From the NCBI GenBank assembly GCA_032622095.1, contig CP136061.1:212566373-212630372 (forward strand): a stretch of 64,000 nucleotides of DNA, written 5' to 3'. The translations under genes were made by a program, and so were the position numbers. The DNA is from Siphonodentalium dalli. Taxonomy: Eukaryota > Mollusca > Scaphopoda > Gadilida > Siphonodentaliidae. The first letter of the stretch is position 1. Every line of letters begins with the position of its first letter. The notes below the pieces were generated by a model. It ran no database searches and was not told the DNA's origin. It was given only the letters and a program-made list of their open reading frames with translations. This document shows positions 1-12,428 of the stretch, piece by piece.

Positions 1-175
1 CTGTCTATGTTATAGGGCTATTAACGGGGGATCATCTAGATGGCCACAGAAGGGTCTAACATGGGTAACATTTTACGATGAAGAAAATGTTGCAGGTTAA
101 AATTTTCTAATGTGATGCTGTTGGTGTCAGGGACTGAAAAGGCGGACGAGCAACACAATCCATGCCCATTTTTGT

Positions 176-640
176 CACCGATTCCACCAAATATATCCAT
201 AATCATCTCCATTATACGAGGTGTCTAATGGTGTTGTTTAAAGAAGTCAAAAGTGGCGCCGTTCGAGTCAGGGTTGGTGGGGAGGGGCACCATAATTAAT
301 AGCAACATGTTTAGCGCTGATTTCCACCTACTTGATACATATTCTTCCCATGCATGTTGCGCGAAATCTAATCGTGTGGTTTAAAGACACCACATTTGTA
401 CCGTTTGCGTCAGAGATGGGGAGATGAGGGGCATTGCATTTATAAGAATGTTTTAGTCGCCTATTTCCACAAAAGTTATATAGTCATCTCCATGATACGA
501 GGAATCTAATGATGTTGTTTAAAGAAACCAAAGTGGACATAATCAGTCAGTTTATATATGGGAAGGGTATACCATAAGTGCATCAACAAAACTGTATCGC
601 CGATCTTCACCAAACTTATATAATCATCATATACAGGATA
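176..640. repeat. degenerate ~141-bp tandem repeat
   Basis: A phrase meaning roughly 'cgccgatttccacc...atagtcatctcca..atacgagg..tctaatg' recurs at about 176, 315, 458 and 599, giving a period of 139-144 bp. Each unit also carries a 'ggggaggggcacca' block and a 'gttgtttaaagaa' block. Copies are strongly diverged. More degenerate copies appear near 1100-1300. No coding signal is seen. Confidence 0.6.
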
Positions 641-2968
641 AGTCCGGGATAAAACATTTTATTACCAATTATTACCAAAATTAGATAAACATGTATAGGC
701 ATCCTTATGGTGGGATGGTTCAAAGTCGGCTGACCGGTGCCAGGGTCATGTATACCTACGTCACAATTTGCTCAAAAATTTCAACATTCGCGAAGATATC
801 GACAATCTATATATTGGACTAATGAGCTCTTCCAATATCTTATCGCGGATAGTCCAAACACCGGATACCTAACGGATTCGTTTTAAAATTTCAAAACCTC
901 GTAAAATGGTGAACAATTATATCTTTTCAACTGTCATATTTATATGGGGATGGGAATACCGGCATTCATAGTGAGCTATCAAAAATGATACGTAGCTCAT
1001 TTGCTATCGTTTTTGGTTGAGTTATTTATAGATATTCACTCGATGTGAGACATCTAAGTTATATGCTGCAATTTTAAGTTTTCGAGTAATTTATATTATA
1101 AGTTCCCGGCCCGGAGTGACGTTGGAGTGGGGCACCAATGACACCATAGTTGATAGAACCGTGTTGGTTACGAAATTATTTATATTAGGCGTTTACATGC
1201 TACATGTACGAGGAATATACTGGTGTATATGCCAAAGTGACACCATCTGAGTAAGGGTGAGGTCGCGGCACAACAATTTATAAAACAAAATGCGAATAGA
1301 ATATTTAACCGTATACATAATGTTTGACTACTGTCAAATACAAACTCTGTGTCAATTTAATGATTCAGTACAACTTGATCAATGAGAACTCAGGAACTCT
1401 GGAAGAATGAGACAATCATCAACTATTGCCGAGAATTCATGCCTCGTCGATGGTACAATTTAAAGATAAGATAACGTTTGAAGTACGCGATTTGTGACTG
1501 TAGAAGATCCAAACTAAGAATCCATCATGCATGTGTTGGTTCTTCGCGAACAAATAACCAAACACACAATGAGTTTGTTCTTCAGGAAGAACGAAATTAA
1601 AAGAACAAACGAAGAACTACACGGAGAACAAATTTAAAGATTCAAATTCCACATGTAACCAAACTTGTTTCTAAATTTTGTCCTGAGGGGAGAACCAGTC
1701 TGGGCGGCTTTGGTTCTATATTTGGTTCTCCGGATAGAACCAGAGAATGGAACCGAATAGCTCCTCTGGGTTCAACATTCTGTTCACTAAATGCATTATA
1801 TATATATACATGCATAGGGCACAATTATAAATGCTTGAGGACAGATTGTGTGATGTGATACTACGCTACAGTTATAAGCACGCTTGTTGGTGTGACAGAA
1901 TGTGGTTTCAGAATGTTCTACAAATACGTTATACTGTTTAAAATTTATATCACACGATGTTTGGCACCGCATATACCCCGAACACGTCTGATGTCTGAAG
2001 GAAATGTCGAGTTATATTCATTAAGTTATTTTTCCATATTTTGTTTCTCTTATTTGTGATATGAGCAATATGGTTACCTCACTGCCACAGAAATCCAATG
2101 ATTAGAATATAAGGTATTTAAGCTAGGTCGCATTCCCACTCAACAATGGATTCAGTTTGGTTCTACGAAGAACCAAACTTTGGATTTGGTTCCAGATGGA
2201 ACCAAAGAATGATGGAACAAAACTGATTGGTCCTATGTTGGTATTTGGTTGTCATGAGAACCAAATTGTGAAATGTTTCTTAGCGCGTGGGCAACGCCGG
2301 GTCAACCTGCTAGCATGGTTTATTTTGTATATAAAGAGCTAGGTAGAATTTGATTTATCGCTATTGTATGTCGTAAGTAAATCATGACCTCACCTTTGCT
2401 ATATAAATGGCTGGACCGCCAATGCCACATCCAACATCCAACACAATATTTCCAGGCTTCAGACTCAGCTTTGCAACGAGTTCCTGTGGATGGGAATGAA
2501 TGGCTGAACTACATTTATGTCGTTTACGGTCGTTCTAGACGAATATCATGTTACTGTGTAAATAACTTCGAAAAAAATCGTCTCCTAGATTGGAAATGTT
2601 TATAGATATCATGCGGTGCTGTGTGCTTTCAATAATGTTGATTGTACGATTTATTTCTTAGAATACACCTATGGTACAATATTACTCAGTTTATTTGCAA
2701 AAAAGATATTCATCTATGGATATGACGTCATATATGACTTACTCACCGCCAAATGGTTGTGGTCTAATTCAATGTATCTGATAATAGATATGGTCACATC
2801 TGTTAATATAACCCATTTGTTTTATATATATATCATTATTTCCTCCCTCGAGATAGGAGAGTATGGTATTCAAAGTACATTATACATGCAATCAAATTAA
2901 AATGGAAAGTAAATAATAAGTGCCACCACTAGGAAACGCAAGCACTCCTCTAAACTTTCTCGCATTTG
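641..2968. other. non-coding AT-rich spacer with short inverted motifs
   Basis: No supportable gene. Between about 1520-1790 and 2150-2280 the motif GGTTCT and its complement AGAACC recur many times in both orientations, so the DNA can fold into several short hairpins; this may be a decayed foldback element. Block 2705-2825 (gatatgacgtcatatatgactta...) recurs in diverged form at 3178-3290, so at least one local duplication is present. Confidence 0.35.
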
Positions 2969-3064
2969 CACACAAGGTCAACATCAACAACACACAAGGT
3001 CAACATCAACAATACACAAGGTCAACATCAACAATACACAAGGTCAACATCAACAACACACAAG
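2969..3064. repeat. 22-bp minisatellite, about 4.4 copies
   Basis: The unit cacacaaggtcaacatcaac+aa repeats head to tail at 2969, 2991, 3013 and 3035, followed by a partial copy. Copies differ only at one c/t position. The repeats abut directly with no spacers, so this is not a CRISPR-like array. Confidence 0.9.
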
Positions 3065-3817
3065 TTCTCCCATATGATTCCTAAATGAGAACTGTCAAAG
3101 ATACAATGCGAATGGATATTATTTTTATTATTTACATTGCCACATGATTGTCATAATGTTGTTCAAATATATTAACTCATGAATATGACGTCATATATGA
3201 CTTACGCACACGCCAAAATGTTAAGGTATAATGCAATATATTGATAACAATATATTCACTTCTGTTAAAACGAACACATTTATTCTGCAAAGAGATAACT
3301 ATAGTTTCCGTTTGGTGTCAGTGGAATCAGAAATACAATGTATATGTTAGATCACACCTGGGCTTTTAAAATATATGTACATATAATTGCAAGAAATATC
3401 TAACATTTTACTTCACAACACCAATCTAAATGTAATAAAGACTTATAAAGAAGTCGAAAATACTCGCAAATGAGCCGTGTCTGGTTGCAAACAACTGTTT
3501 AGCCTTTCAAATCCGCAACTGTACATACAAAACAAATACTTCAAGATGTGTAATTATTTAAACTACATGCATGTACGATACAAATACAACTACCATAGTC
3601 TGTAAATTGATATCTCCGATTTTCTAAAATGAACAATCAGTATCACAAGCATTAATTTGATGAGCACACCTTTCAGTATCAGGACGTACATCGCTCTGCC
3701 ATATGTAAAGACATAAGTTCCACATATTTGGATTAATAAACATCAACGGGGTGATAATGCGTGAATGTCCACAAAAGAAAAAAAAAAGGAAAGTAGCGAG
3801 CTCCACTTAAACTTTCT

Positions 3818-6299
3818 GGTCCGAATCGGCATCTCTGGTTTAGACTAGGTTTTATTCTAGACCAGGTTTAACTCCAGTTTAAACTAGGTTTAATTAGGGT
3901 TTAAACTTGGTTTTACAGTAGTTAAACCAGGTTTATGGGAGTAAAACTGGGTTTTAGCGTACTTAAACCAAGTTTTGTGATAAACTCAGTTTAAGTTGAA
4001 ACTAGGTTTTATTAACGTGATAAAGTTATGGTAATATTACTAATTGTTTGTGGTGAATTGGCTATATAATCATCAGTATAAGCTTAGGTATATATGATTT
4101 ATACGTACCATACGTCTCGCCTCGAACATACACCTTTAAATATACTTTGAAAAAAATTCAAAGTTAAACCACCCTACCCCAGGTTTGACTAAAACCTAGT
4201 TTTTTGGGTTTAATTATTCGGCCGATATTTTTCGCCCAATATTGATGTTGTTTCTTCGTGAATATGGGAGTGTTTATTTTGAATTGGGGGAGGCGTTTAT
4301 GCGCGGGCGTTTGTCACTCAATGCAGATGCAGGAGAGTCTTAGTGGAATTCGGGGAGGCGATGTCGGTACATATGAGATAAATTCTAACAAAATATGTGC
4401 CAGTGTGATGGATGATTTCTTGCTATATATGTCTGTTTGCAATTCGCTCGTTCGGATGTCGATTTGGCGGCTGAGAGCATGGCGGGATCGGACTGATCAG
4501 ATTGACACGTTAGACACGAACATGACTTTTGAAACTGATTCCTTATTCACAAAAAGGTCTCTTTCGGTCAATTTGACGCATGGGTTGGTGACCCGCCCAA
4601 ATACCCATCAGAGACACACAGCCTTCATCCGGGGGAGGGTAACGGCCACCCTGAGGGGGTGGAGTATGGACTATTTTGGAGAACTGTAAGGATTTCGGCC
4701 AATTTGATAGTATGGGTGGGTGGCTCGCCCCAATAACCCATAGAAACACCCCACCCCTCACATCCGGGGGGGGGGTACCACGAGGGGGTGAACGTGGGAT
4801 ATGGACCATTTTCGAGACTGGTAAGGATTTCGGCCAATTGACGGCATGGATGGATGGCCCGCTCAAATGTCCCATAGAAACAGCCCACCCCTGACGCTGG
4901 GGGAACCACCCCAGGAGGTGAAAATGGGGTATGGACCATTTTCCAGAACGGTAAGGATTTCGGTCAATTTGACGTCAGCAGTGTGGGTAGCCCGCTCCAA
5001 CTGCCCCATAGAAACACCCTCACCCGGAGGTACCACCCCGAGGGGTGAAATGGGGTATGAACCATTTTCGAGAACGGTGGGTGGCACATCCCAAATGCCC
5101 CCCATAGAAACACACCACCCCCACCCGAACCCCATTTTCACCCGCTCGGGTAGAACCACCCGCGGTAAGGGTGGGGGTGTTTCTATAACTATATTTGAGG
5201 GCGGGCCGCCCACCAATGACGTCATATTGGCCGAAATCCTTACCGTTCTCGATAACGGTCCATACCCCATTATATGGGGTTTTTGGGGCGGGCCACATAC
5301 ACATGCCGTAATATTGACCAACAGAGGCATGTTTTTGCGAATAATGAATAAAATGCTCCATACCCCATTTTTACCCCAGCAGGGTGGTACCCGCCAGGGA
5401 TGAGGGTGGGGTGTCTATATGGGATATTTGGAGCGGGCCACACACCCCTGTCGTCAAATTGGCCGAAATCCTTACTGTTCTCGAACATGGTTCATATCTC
5501 ATCTTCACCCCTCGGGGGGTAACCCACCCACCCCGCCCGGATGTGAGGGGTGGGGTATTTATATGCGTTATTTGAGGTACCCTTCCCCGGGGGTGAGGGT
5601 TGGGGTGTTTCTATTCGGTATTTGGGCGTACCCAATTTCCATCTCCTCTGGTGGGACCCCTCCCCCCGGTGAGGGGTGGGTAGGGGTGGTTCTATGGTGT
5701 ATTTTGATCGTGCCACCCACTCCTGCTGCCAAATTAATGAGCCTAAATCCTTACCGTCCATACCCCTGTTATTCCGGGGATGAGGGGTGATGTTTCTATC
5801 GGGTATTATGGGCGAGCCACCCATTCATGCCGTCAAATTCGCCGAAATCCTTCCCGTTCTCAAAAATGCTCCATACCCCATTTTCACCCGTCCGGATAGT
5901 TTCTATGGGGTATTTGTGGCGGGCCCCCACCCATGCCCTCAAGATATATTTTTGAGTTCCAAAAGTCACGTTCGTCCATGATATTAGATAATATCTAACC
6001 GTTATACAACAGACTGTGCATTCGTCGTGATTTCTCAAAGCGCACGGGTTATTCCCCCTGATTGGGAGATTATATAGCGACAACAGGTCGCGTGACCGGA
6101 CAATGAATTGACAAGTAGCGATAATAAACAGACAGACCACGCCTCCTATTCTTGCAATTGGACAAGTGTGGCCCACAGGTAACGCAATCGACCAAATCTA
6201 TGTCGTCCCAGCGGTGGAGAAAAACTTGGTTTTACTACTAAAACCCAGTTTAAACTGGTAGTTTAAACTAGGTCTAAACTGGAGATGCCGATGCGGACC
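3818..6299. mobile_element. foldback/TIR DNA element, non-autonomous, 2.5 kb
   Basis: The outer ends are inverted repeats: GGTCCGAATCGGCATCTC at 3818 matches the reverse complement of the sequence ending at 6299 (GGTCCGCATCGGCATCTC). Inside each end lie several variants of a GTTTAAACTAGGTTTTA-like motif (3835-4016; 6205-6280), as sub-terminal repeats in foldback elements. No transposase is visible. The centre is an orientation-switching minisatellite (separate entry). The target-site duplication could not be resolved. Confidence 0.7.
4560..5940. repeat. ~132-bp minisatellite array that inverts at about 5.15 kb
   Basis: The phrase ggatttcggccaatttgac recurs on the plus strand with a spacing of about 132 bp (near 4564, 4697, 4830, 4962). 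From about 5160 the reverse complement (gtcaaattggccgaaatcc) is used instead (near 5219, 5452, 5832). Each unit also holds 'cccatagaaacacc', a C/G-rich block with GGTACC, and 'ggggtatggaccattttcgaga'. The GC-rich blocks create many open frames on both strands that are not genes. Confidence 0.85.
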
Positions 6300-6598
6300 T
6301 CTGAGTTTAAAGGAATTTTATTTTGAGAATATGCATGTAGCAAGAGAAGAAATCGCAAAATGGAGCAAATATCACTCATTTTTTTGATCACCTTGGGCGG
6401 CAACCTATATATGCCATCTGTAACATAATAAGTATTCTATTGAGGACAATATGATTTTAATATGTGAACATAATATATTATGATATACCGCCAATTCTGT
6501 ATGGTACGATATTATCTTTGGCTATGGATGTGGGCGCTGCGTGCATAATCACAACCCGTTTGTCGGCATCGATTTCTCCGCAACGAGTATTCACCAAC

Positions 6599-6768
6599 CT
6601 TGGTTGACGTGAGACCGCCCACGCTAATAAAGTTGCGACCAAACATCCATTCATAGCGCAAAATAAGATTCCGTGCATACTGGTTGTCATCCAGGAAACG
6701 CTGCATCACACTGGATTTAAGCTTTGTCTCGGTATCTTGCTGCAATTGTTTGAACTTGTAAACTAACT
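6599..6768 (-). CDS. phosphoethanolamine N-methyltransferase-like exon (partial gene)
   Basis: A 170-nt exon is bounded by a polypyrimidine-AG acceptor (tttcaaacag, exon from 6768) and a GT donor after ACCAAG (exon ends 6599). The frame is phase 1 in, phase 0 out. The peptide contains FLDDNQYARNLILRYEWMFG and then FISVGGLTSTK. This is the segment just upstream of the first SAM-binding motif in PMT-type methyltransferases, which methylate phosphoethanolamine to phosphocholine. The next exon (glycine-rich SAM motif) should lie at lower coordinates but was not found in the window, nor were upstream exons. The duplicated copy at 14495 lacks the 3' border. The assignment rests on memory of family motifs, not on a search. 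Confidence 0.6.
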
Positions 6769-7358
6769 CTGTTTGAAAATCAACATTAGAGAAAGACAGA
6801 ATAATACAATGGAAAATTGCAATAATGCCACTGTCAATGAGTAAAATTTTATCCAATCCTGATATGTGCATGTATAACAATGGAAAATCAACAAACCACT
6901 AGAAGATAACGAAATTCAGGATGGAATGGAATATTGTGTTGGGCGTCAGTACTTGCAGACTTTTTTCCGAAAATTCGCACATTATCTCCTTATTATAATT
7001 GCACTTATTTTAGGTAGATAATCTGCTTATAATTGCCTAATTTTAGTCGATAATGTGGTGAAAATGAGAGCGCTGTAGTCACACTATCGACTCATGATCA
7101 GGGGATTCTAAGCCGACTATGTGCGGACAATGACACAAATAAGCCAACTCACGACTTCCAGGTGTACTTTTTCACTGTGGCCGGAGCCATACAACGAAAT
7201 AACGGACATGACTCCAGTTTCTGCTTATTTCAGAATGAAGAAATCACATTATGTACCTATTTCACATTATAGGTCGACAATGTGCGTATTTGTGCGAGGA
7301 TTTGTTGGTAATGTACTTCAACTTTTGTCAAACCTCCAGCTCAACCACAACCAAAATT
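6602..7358. repeat. left arm of a ~760-bp inverted duplication
   Basis: This segment is nearly identical to the reverse complement of 13903-14670. It contains the PMT-like exon apart from its last 3 nt, plus about 590 bp of its upstream intron. The outer border lies at the exon's 3' end; the inner border is at ...ccaaaatt (7358). Differences include scattered substitutions and an in-frame 9-nt indel inside the exon. Confidence 0.85.
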
Positions 7359-7645
7359 CTTTTCATCCCTGGTAAGGTATTTTACTTTGACTATCTTGTT
7401 AATTTACGATGAAAATATAGCGAGATGTGTCCTTATGATAATGAGACATCTTATTGTGACAACAAATTCAATGCACTGCAGATGGCAAGTTTTGTTTGGT
7501 GATTACTTGCAGCATATTAGGACGGCTGTGGACCATGCACTATGTATATTATCAAAGGGTGTGTTCTTGTCATCTTCAGACAATATTTATACCTTATAAA
7601 CAACAAACTTTTTTGTCTTCCCTGACAAATTACCAAATTTTACTT

Positions 7646-7940
7646 AAAGGGGGACTGTACACTAAACCCGGCCATTTATGGGACCATCTCCTTTTACACT
7701 CAGAAAAATATATGCAGTGATTGATGAATTTGAGCCATGGATTAGTACAAAATACACTCAAGTGCTCTATAAACGACACAAACAACATGGCACCTATAAT
7801 GAAAATGAGTTTATGACTCGAGTCATACACTAATGTTCATTATAATTACCATGTTGTTTGCTTCGTTCATAGAGAAAATTAGTGTATTTTGCACTAATCC
7901 GTGGTTAAATTCATTCATTTGTTGCATATGCTATGTTAAG
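7646..7940. repeat. foldback MITE-like repeat, one end only
   Basis: It starts TTAAAGGGGGACTGTACAC, resembling the TTAA-type MITE end at 63138. Block 7712-7790 (gattgatgaatttgagccatggattag...) pairs with the reverse complement of 7838-7935. No matching right terminus was seen, so the limits are approximate. Confidence 0.4.
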
Positions 7941-9749
7941 TATAAGTATATGTGGTAAATAAGTCCGAGCTTTGTATAAATATATCAGGACACTGCATGT
8001 GCGTGACAATAAATCCATGCCATGTATGCCGTATATAGCAACTTACCTTACAGGTTGATTCATTCAAGGATAAAGCACATATCAAATGTTTGTGTACACA
8101 GGTCGAAATGGATATGCATTAATTTGTGTAGCAATGTTGCAAATGTGACGAAGACAATTACGTTAACAGAAGTAATTAAAGGGAATCCCAACGTAGACAC
8201 AGGAAGGAACCCATTTCTGGAGGGCGAGAACATTAAAAGAGTATAAGAATTCGGATACTTACAGTAGATTCCATGATCCGGTTTACGTGTGTGGGATTGC
8301 AATATGTGGGTCAGTGACATATCAGATTGTTGTCAAACTCGTGGCGGCTTCGCACACTCTTTATCTCCGCACCTGACCGGTCGTCACTCAAATGGCATAA
8401 TCGCAGTAATCAACCCACACACCACACCAAATGGATGCCAAAGGGCACATCGACATTTAACAAACGAAATTTTAAATAACAATTGGAATAGCATATATTA
8501 ATTATTTAATCTTGGCTATGCTTCATGATGCTATACCTTACTCATATTTGAATTTGCGCAATATTTTTTATCGAAAACTCAATTTCAAATCAACGTACAT
8601 TGAGTTCAAGTATCCTGATCTGCGTATTAAAAACAAACATTCTAGTTTCGTGCCAAGCATGCACGATGACATGCATGTACAGTTCTTATCTCATCCTGAG
8701 GTATAGTTAAATATACGGGCGGTGTTGGCGGTGGGTATGCTGTTAAAATATTCACCTCCGTCAAAAACAGAAAGAATTGTAAAATATAGACAGACTTTGT
8801 TCTTTTACCAATCAGAAATATGGCATAAACAGTATGTTATTGTCAATTGTTTTTCCTTTGTTATTAAACAAAAGCAAAAAACGTTACGTGTCCTGGCTTG
8901 TTGTTTAGATCCGGATATGGTAAACATAAAGAGCGTTATTTGTTACTGTTTTCCTGATATGAAAATAATAAAGAGTGTTTATATCATTTATGTGTGATAA
9001 ACCAATAGAATTGCGCTTTGTTATGTAAACAGAAGCAACACTTCTGTAACACGAGCAGGTTCTTGTTTACGTACACCACCACGTCACAATTAAATGGCTG
9101 AATACAATCACCTGATTTCGTTCACGCGCATTATTATTATTGTAAAAATTAGGCGCTACATATTAATAGCTTACAATATAATATAATAGAAATATAATAC
9201 TCACAAATCATACATGTAGAATAAACTTTGATGGCAATGGATCATAAATCATCAATAATCAGCAATGAAATTAACAGGTGTTGTCAATAAGTCTTGTTGT
9301 TTCGGTCTGAGCTGCGGGACTTCGATCGGCCTATTTATGTGCCGGTTCCTCCGTCACTTCCGGAATCCCGCACTGCATTTATTTATAGACTCGACCTGGC
9401 CATTATTACAACATTATTCATGATCGCAGAGAGCCAATCAGCGACGTCGAATACCGCTTGTTATTGTCATTAATATTCATGGCCAACGTTAATGTTGTTC
9501 GTTCCGGTGGAGTAACACCAATCATCGATGGAATGTGAATACCAGAATGTGTTCATCGTGTGATTAATGCCAACTTGATTATTTGTTCATCTGATTGTTG
9601 TTGACCCGTACTGAAACATCAACAATAACACAGTGTTGCTACCTGTCAAATTGGCCTGTATTCAGTTAGCGTTATCGTACAACTGACACAGATTTTGAAC
9701 ATGTCGCTTTGGGGAAACTGCTGCTATTTTACAAGACAACCGACAGGCA

Positions 9750-10679
9750 ATGGATGGCAATATACCGATCGGCGGTGGAACTAATGGTGACACTCTTATT
9801 GATGTTCTCTGTAGATTGGACACCAGACTGTCGTCAATTGAAAGTCGAATGGACGCTAGATTTTCGTCGTTAGAATGTAGTATGCAAAGTGTAGACAAAT
9901 TGTCAAAATCAGTGGATGTGCTACAAGATGATGTCTCCTCTGTGCACAAACGGGTTGAGGACATAAGCCAAAAATATTCTTCGATGGAGATTGCTGGGGC
10001 CAATGTTAGCAAATCGATACCTGATCTGAAGACATCAAATGAAAACCTAAGTAAAGCAGTTTCGATGTTGGAATCTAAAATGACCAGGATGCAGGCTGAG
10101 ATGTTTGATTTACATAAATCGGACCGTGATCAGAAAGCCAAAATTTACGAATTTCTACAAGAGAATTTATATCTGGAAGAAACTGTCACCGATCTTAAAT
10201 GCAGATCAATGAAACTGAATTTAATTTTCCACTGAATATTACTGAATCGTCGAATGAAGACTGTGAATCGGAGTTGCGAAAATTCTTTAAAAACGAACTT
10301 TGTATTAAAAATTCCAATGATATCCATTTCGGGAACGTACACAGACTTGGTAAAGCCAGATGGAAAGCTGATGGCGATGATACCTACGACGATGTAGCGC
10401 GTGCGAGAACACGTCCAATAATTGCGCGACAAGCCGAAATTCGGTATACGTGAACAATTCCCAAAGTCAGTGGAGGATAAGAGGCGTGAACTCTATCCCG
10501 TCAAGAAGCAGGCCAGAAATGATGGTAAAAGGGTCAAAATGTTCAGGGACAATCTGTACATTGATGGAATTATGTACAATCCACCGGATGTGAAAGTCAC
10601 TGAGCACAGTGAACCAAACACACCTGCAACTGACGGGAGGCAAACCAAGCGTGGACGGTTGGGATCACCACCTACCTAG
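9750..10679 (+). pseudogene. LINE ORF1 (L1/Tx1 ORF1p-like), frameshifted
   Basis: The first frame (from ATG at 9750) is rich in heptad-like L/I/V spacing (about residues 15-150), as in the coiled coil of ORF1 RNA-binding proteins. The coding signal then shifts frame near 10230 (SSNEDCESELRKFF..., DIHFGNVHRLGKARW) and again near 10440 (REQFPKSVEDKRRELYP). VHRLGK, RPII and REQFP are typical of the RRM and C-terminal parts of this family. At least two frameshifts break it. In an intact element the protein coats LINE RNA as a trimer. Confidence 0.7.
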
Positions 10680-10769
10680 GAAAACCTAGGAGAATATGAA
10701 CAGTCTAGTTGTGAACCTAATACTGCGAGTGCATATGCAATTGAATCCTTAACCCAATGTTCTATTTCA

Positions 10770-12167
10770 GATAATCTTAAAGTATTATCACTCAATGTAT
10801 GCGTTTTAAAACAACGACTTAATTACCCGGAATTTCAAAATTTATGCAAACAACATGATATTCTATGTTTAATGGAATCCAAAACCGATGACTTTGATAC
10901 ATTATCATTGAATGGTTATACATTTGTAATGAAAAATCGGTTCAGGTGTGCTATTAGGAAATCGGGCGGTATCGTTGTGCATGGGATATTGACAGGACTT
11001 CGATGACTTCATCGATATTGTCGAAACATACTGCAAATATATACTGTGGTTGAAAATAGGCCATAAGTACAGTCAAACTGACGAAGATGTCATAATAGAA
11101 CAGGTTCATTCAAAGCTATGAAGCAATACACTTGTAACAAAGCCACCAAAGCGATGTATAATTTGATTAAGATCGGAAAACTGAATAACCTCTCTATTAA
11201 ATGCATGTTCATGTTGTTTGATCAAATGGTGGTACCAATACTTACATACAGCTGTGAGATATGGGGGCTTGGTGACATAAGTTCTATTGAACGAGTTCAT
11301 TTAAAGTTTTGTAAGATTATTATAAACCTCAAAAAGTCAACTCCAACACATTTGGTTTATGGCGAAACAGGTAGATACCCCATAGAAGTTACATTCATAA
11401 ATAGATTGCTAAAATTCTGGTTTTCGCTTGTCACAAATACACATGGCAAAATGTCAAAATCGCTCTAGACATTGCTGTGTAATCATTACACAAATGGGAT
11501 ATTCTTTTCACCGTGGATTTACGCAGTTAAAGGAATAATTGATTGTTGCGGGGTGTCTCATGTTTGGGCGAACCAATATACACTCATCAACACGATGTGC
11601 ATTCTCAAGGATGTCACAAACATTTTAAAAGATCAGTTTATACAAGGGTGGGAAATCGATATATCACTTTCCAGAAAGGGCATGTTTTATCCCTTGATTA
11701 AGACAGAATTCACTTTCGAAAACTACCTAAATTCTAGTAATCAAAATAACGTATTCACTTTGGCTCGATTCAGAACCAGAAATCATAAACTTCCAGTAGA
11801 ATCGGGAAGTTGGAACAACGTTCCGAGAGAGCAGCGTGTATGTACCTTGTGTAATATGAATGCAATCGGCGACGAAATACACTACCTGATTGATTGCCCA
11901 ATCTTCTCCGATTTGAGGGAATCATTATTTCCTGTCTTTTCGAAAAGTACATACAGTCTTGGTAAATTGAAAATGCTTTTAAGGAGCACACGACCATCTG
12001 TTTTAAAGAAAACGTGCAAAATTATCAAAGAGATTCAAATTTCCGTAGCTACCTGTTCTCCAGGTAGCTTCCACCTCACAGGGTGGCAGCCTGTAAACTG
12101 CCATAACACATTTTCTATTCTTATTTGTCAAACCCCGTGTCACGTCCTGATGGCAACATTAACTTGA
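10770..12167 (+). pseudogene. LINE ORF2 remnant (APE start and RT C-terminus)
   Basis: From about 10770 the frame reads LKVLSLNVCVLKQRL ... ILCLMESKTDD, the start of an apurinic-like endonuclease. Near 10985-11095 the sequence jumps to the post-RT region (AMYNLIKIGKLNNLSIKCMF; PILTYSCEIWG), so the endonuclease C-terminus and all RT catalytic motifs are lost. A stop near 11466 splits the remainder. The last part keeps a Cys/His cluster CTLCNMNAIGDEIHYLIDC, as at the end of L1/Tx1 ORF2 proteins. Confidence 0.7.
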
Positions 12168-12428
12168 ATATGATTAATTAACTAATTACGTTAACCATCG
12201 TCCATCCGCACTTGACACGGGGTAGGTATTGTTTTATGTATTCCGTTGTCTCCGTACCATGTACATTGGCTGGGAGAATAAATTTATTATCTTGACGGCA
12301 ATATACTCTTTACGCGCTGATTATGTTTGGCATATGAGCAAAACTATATATATTTTAATATTCCTTCTGTTGGTGGCGATTTGAACAAATATGAATATTT
12401 CTGCAACGATCGCAGCCCGTGCCTTTAA

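Larger units (their letters stand above)
9020..12295 (+). mobile_element. decayed Tx1/L1-type LINE
   Basis: Two consecutive open regions run on the plus strand: an ORF1 with coiled coil and RRM-like features (9750-10679, frameshifted), then an ORF2 that begins as an APE endonuclease (about 10770) and jumps to the C-terminal part of an RT protein (about 11100-12170). A non-coding leader (about 9020-9749) precedes ORF1, and an AATAAA-containing end (near 12278) closes the copy. The catalytic core of RT is deleted, so this copy cannot move by itself. Confidence 0.75.
8707..12428 (+). mobile_element. 500-bp TTAA-type MITE, split by a LINE insertion
   Basis: The left part (8707-about 9019) and the right part (about 12300-12428) match the two ends of the intact relatives at 48414-48904 (same strand) and 38881-39380 (opposite strand). 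The left end reads TTAAATATACGGGCGGTG and the right end ...CCGTGCCTTTAA. The intervening 3.3 kb is a LINE. Some MITE sequence at the junction is missing or too diverged to align. Confidence 0.65.

Noticed and set aside
2969-3064. Short regular repeats resembling a CRISPR array
   Set aside because: Units abut with no unique spacers, and the DNA is animal.
4258-5824. Many overlapping frames of 60-185 codons on both strands
   Set aside because: They fall in the 132-bp minisatellite; the Pro/Gly/Thr-rich peptides repeat with the array and occur on both strands.
7121-7375. 84-codon frame duplicated at 13895-14140
   Set aside because: Duplicated only because it lies in the inverted arms, in the intron beside the PMT exon; no family features.
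9662-10012. 116-codon minus-strand frame
   Set aside because: Antisense shadow of LINE ORF1.
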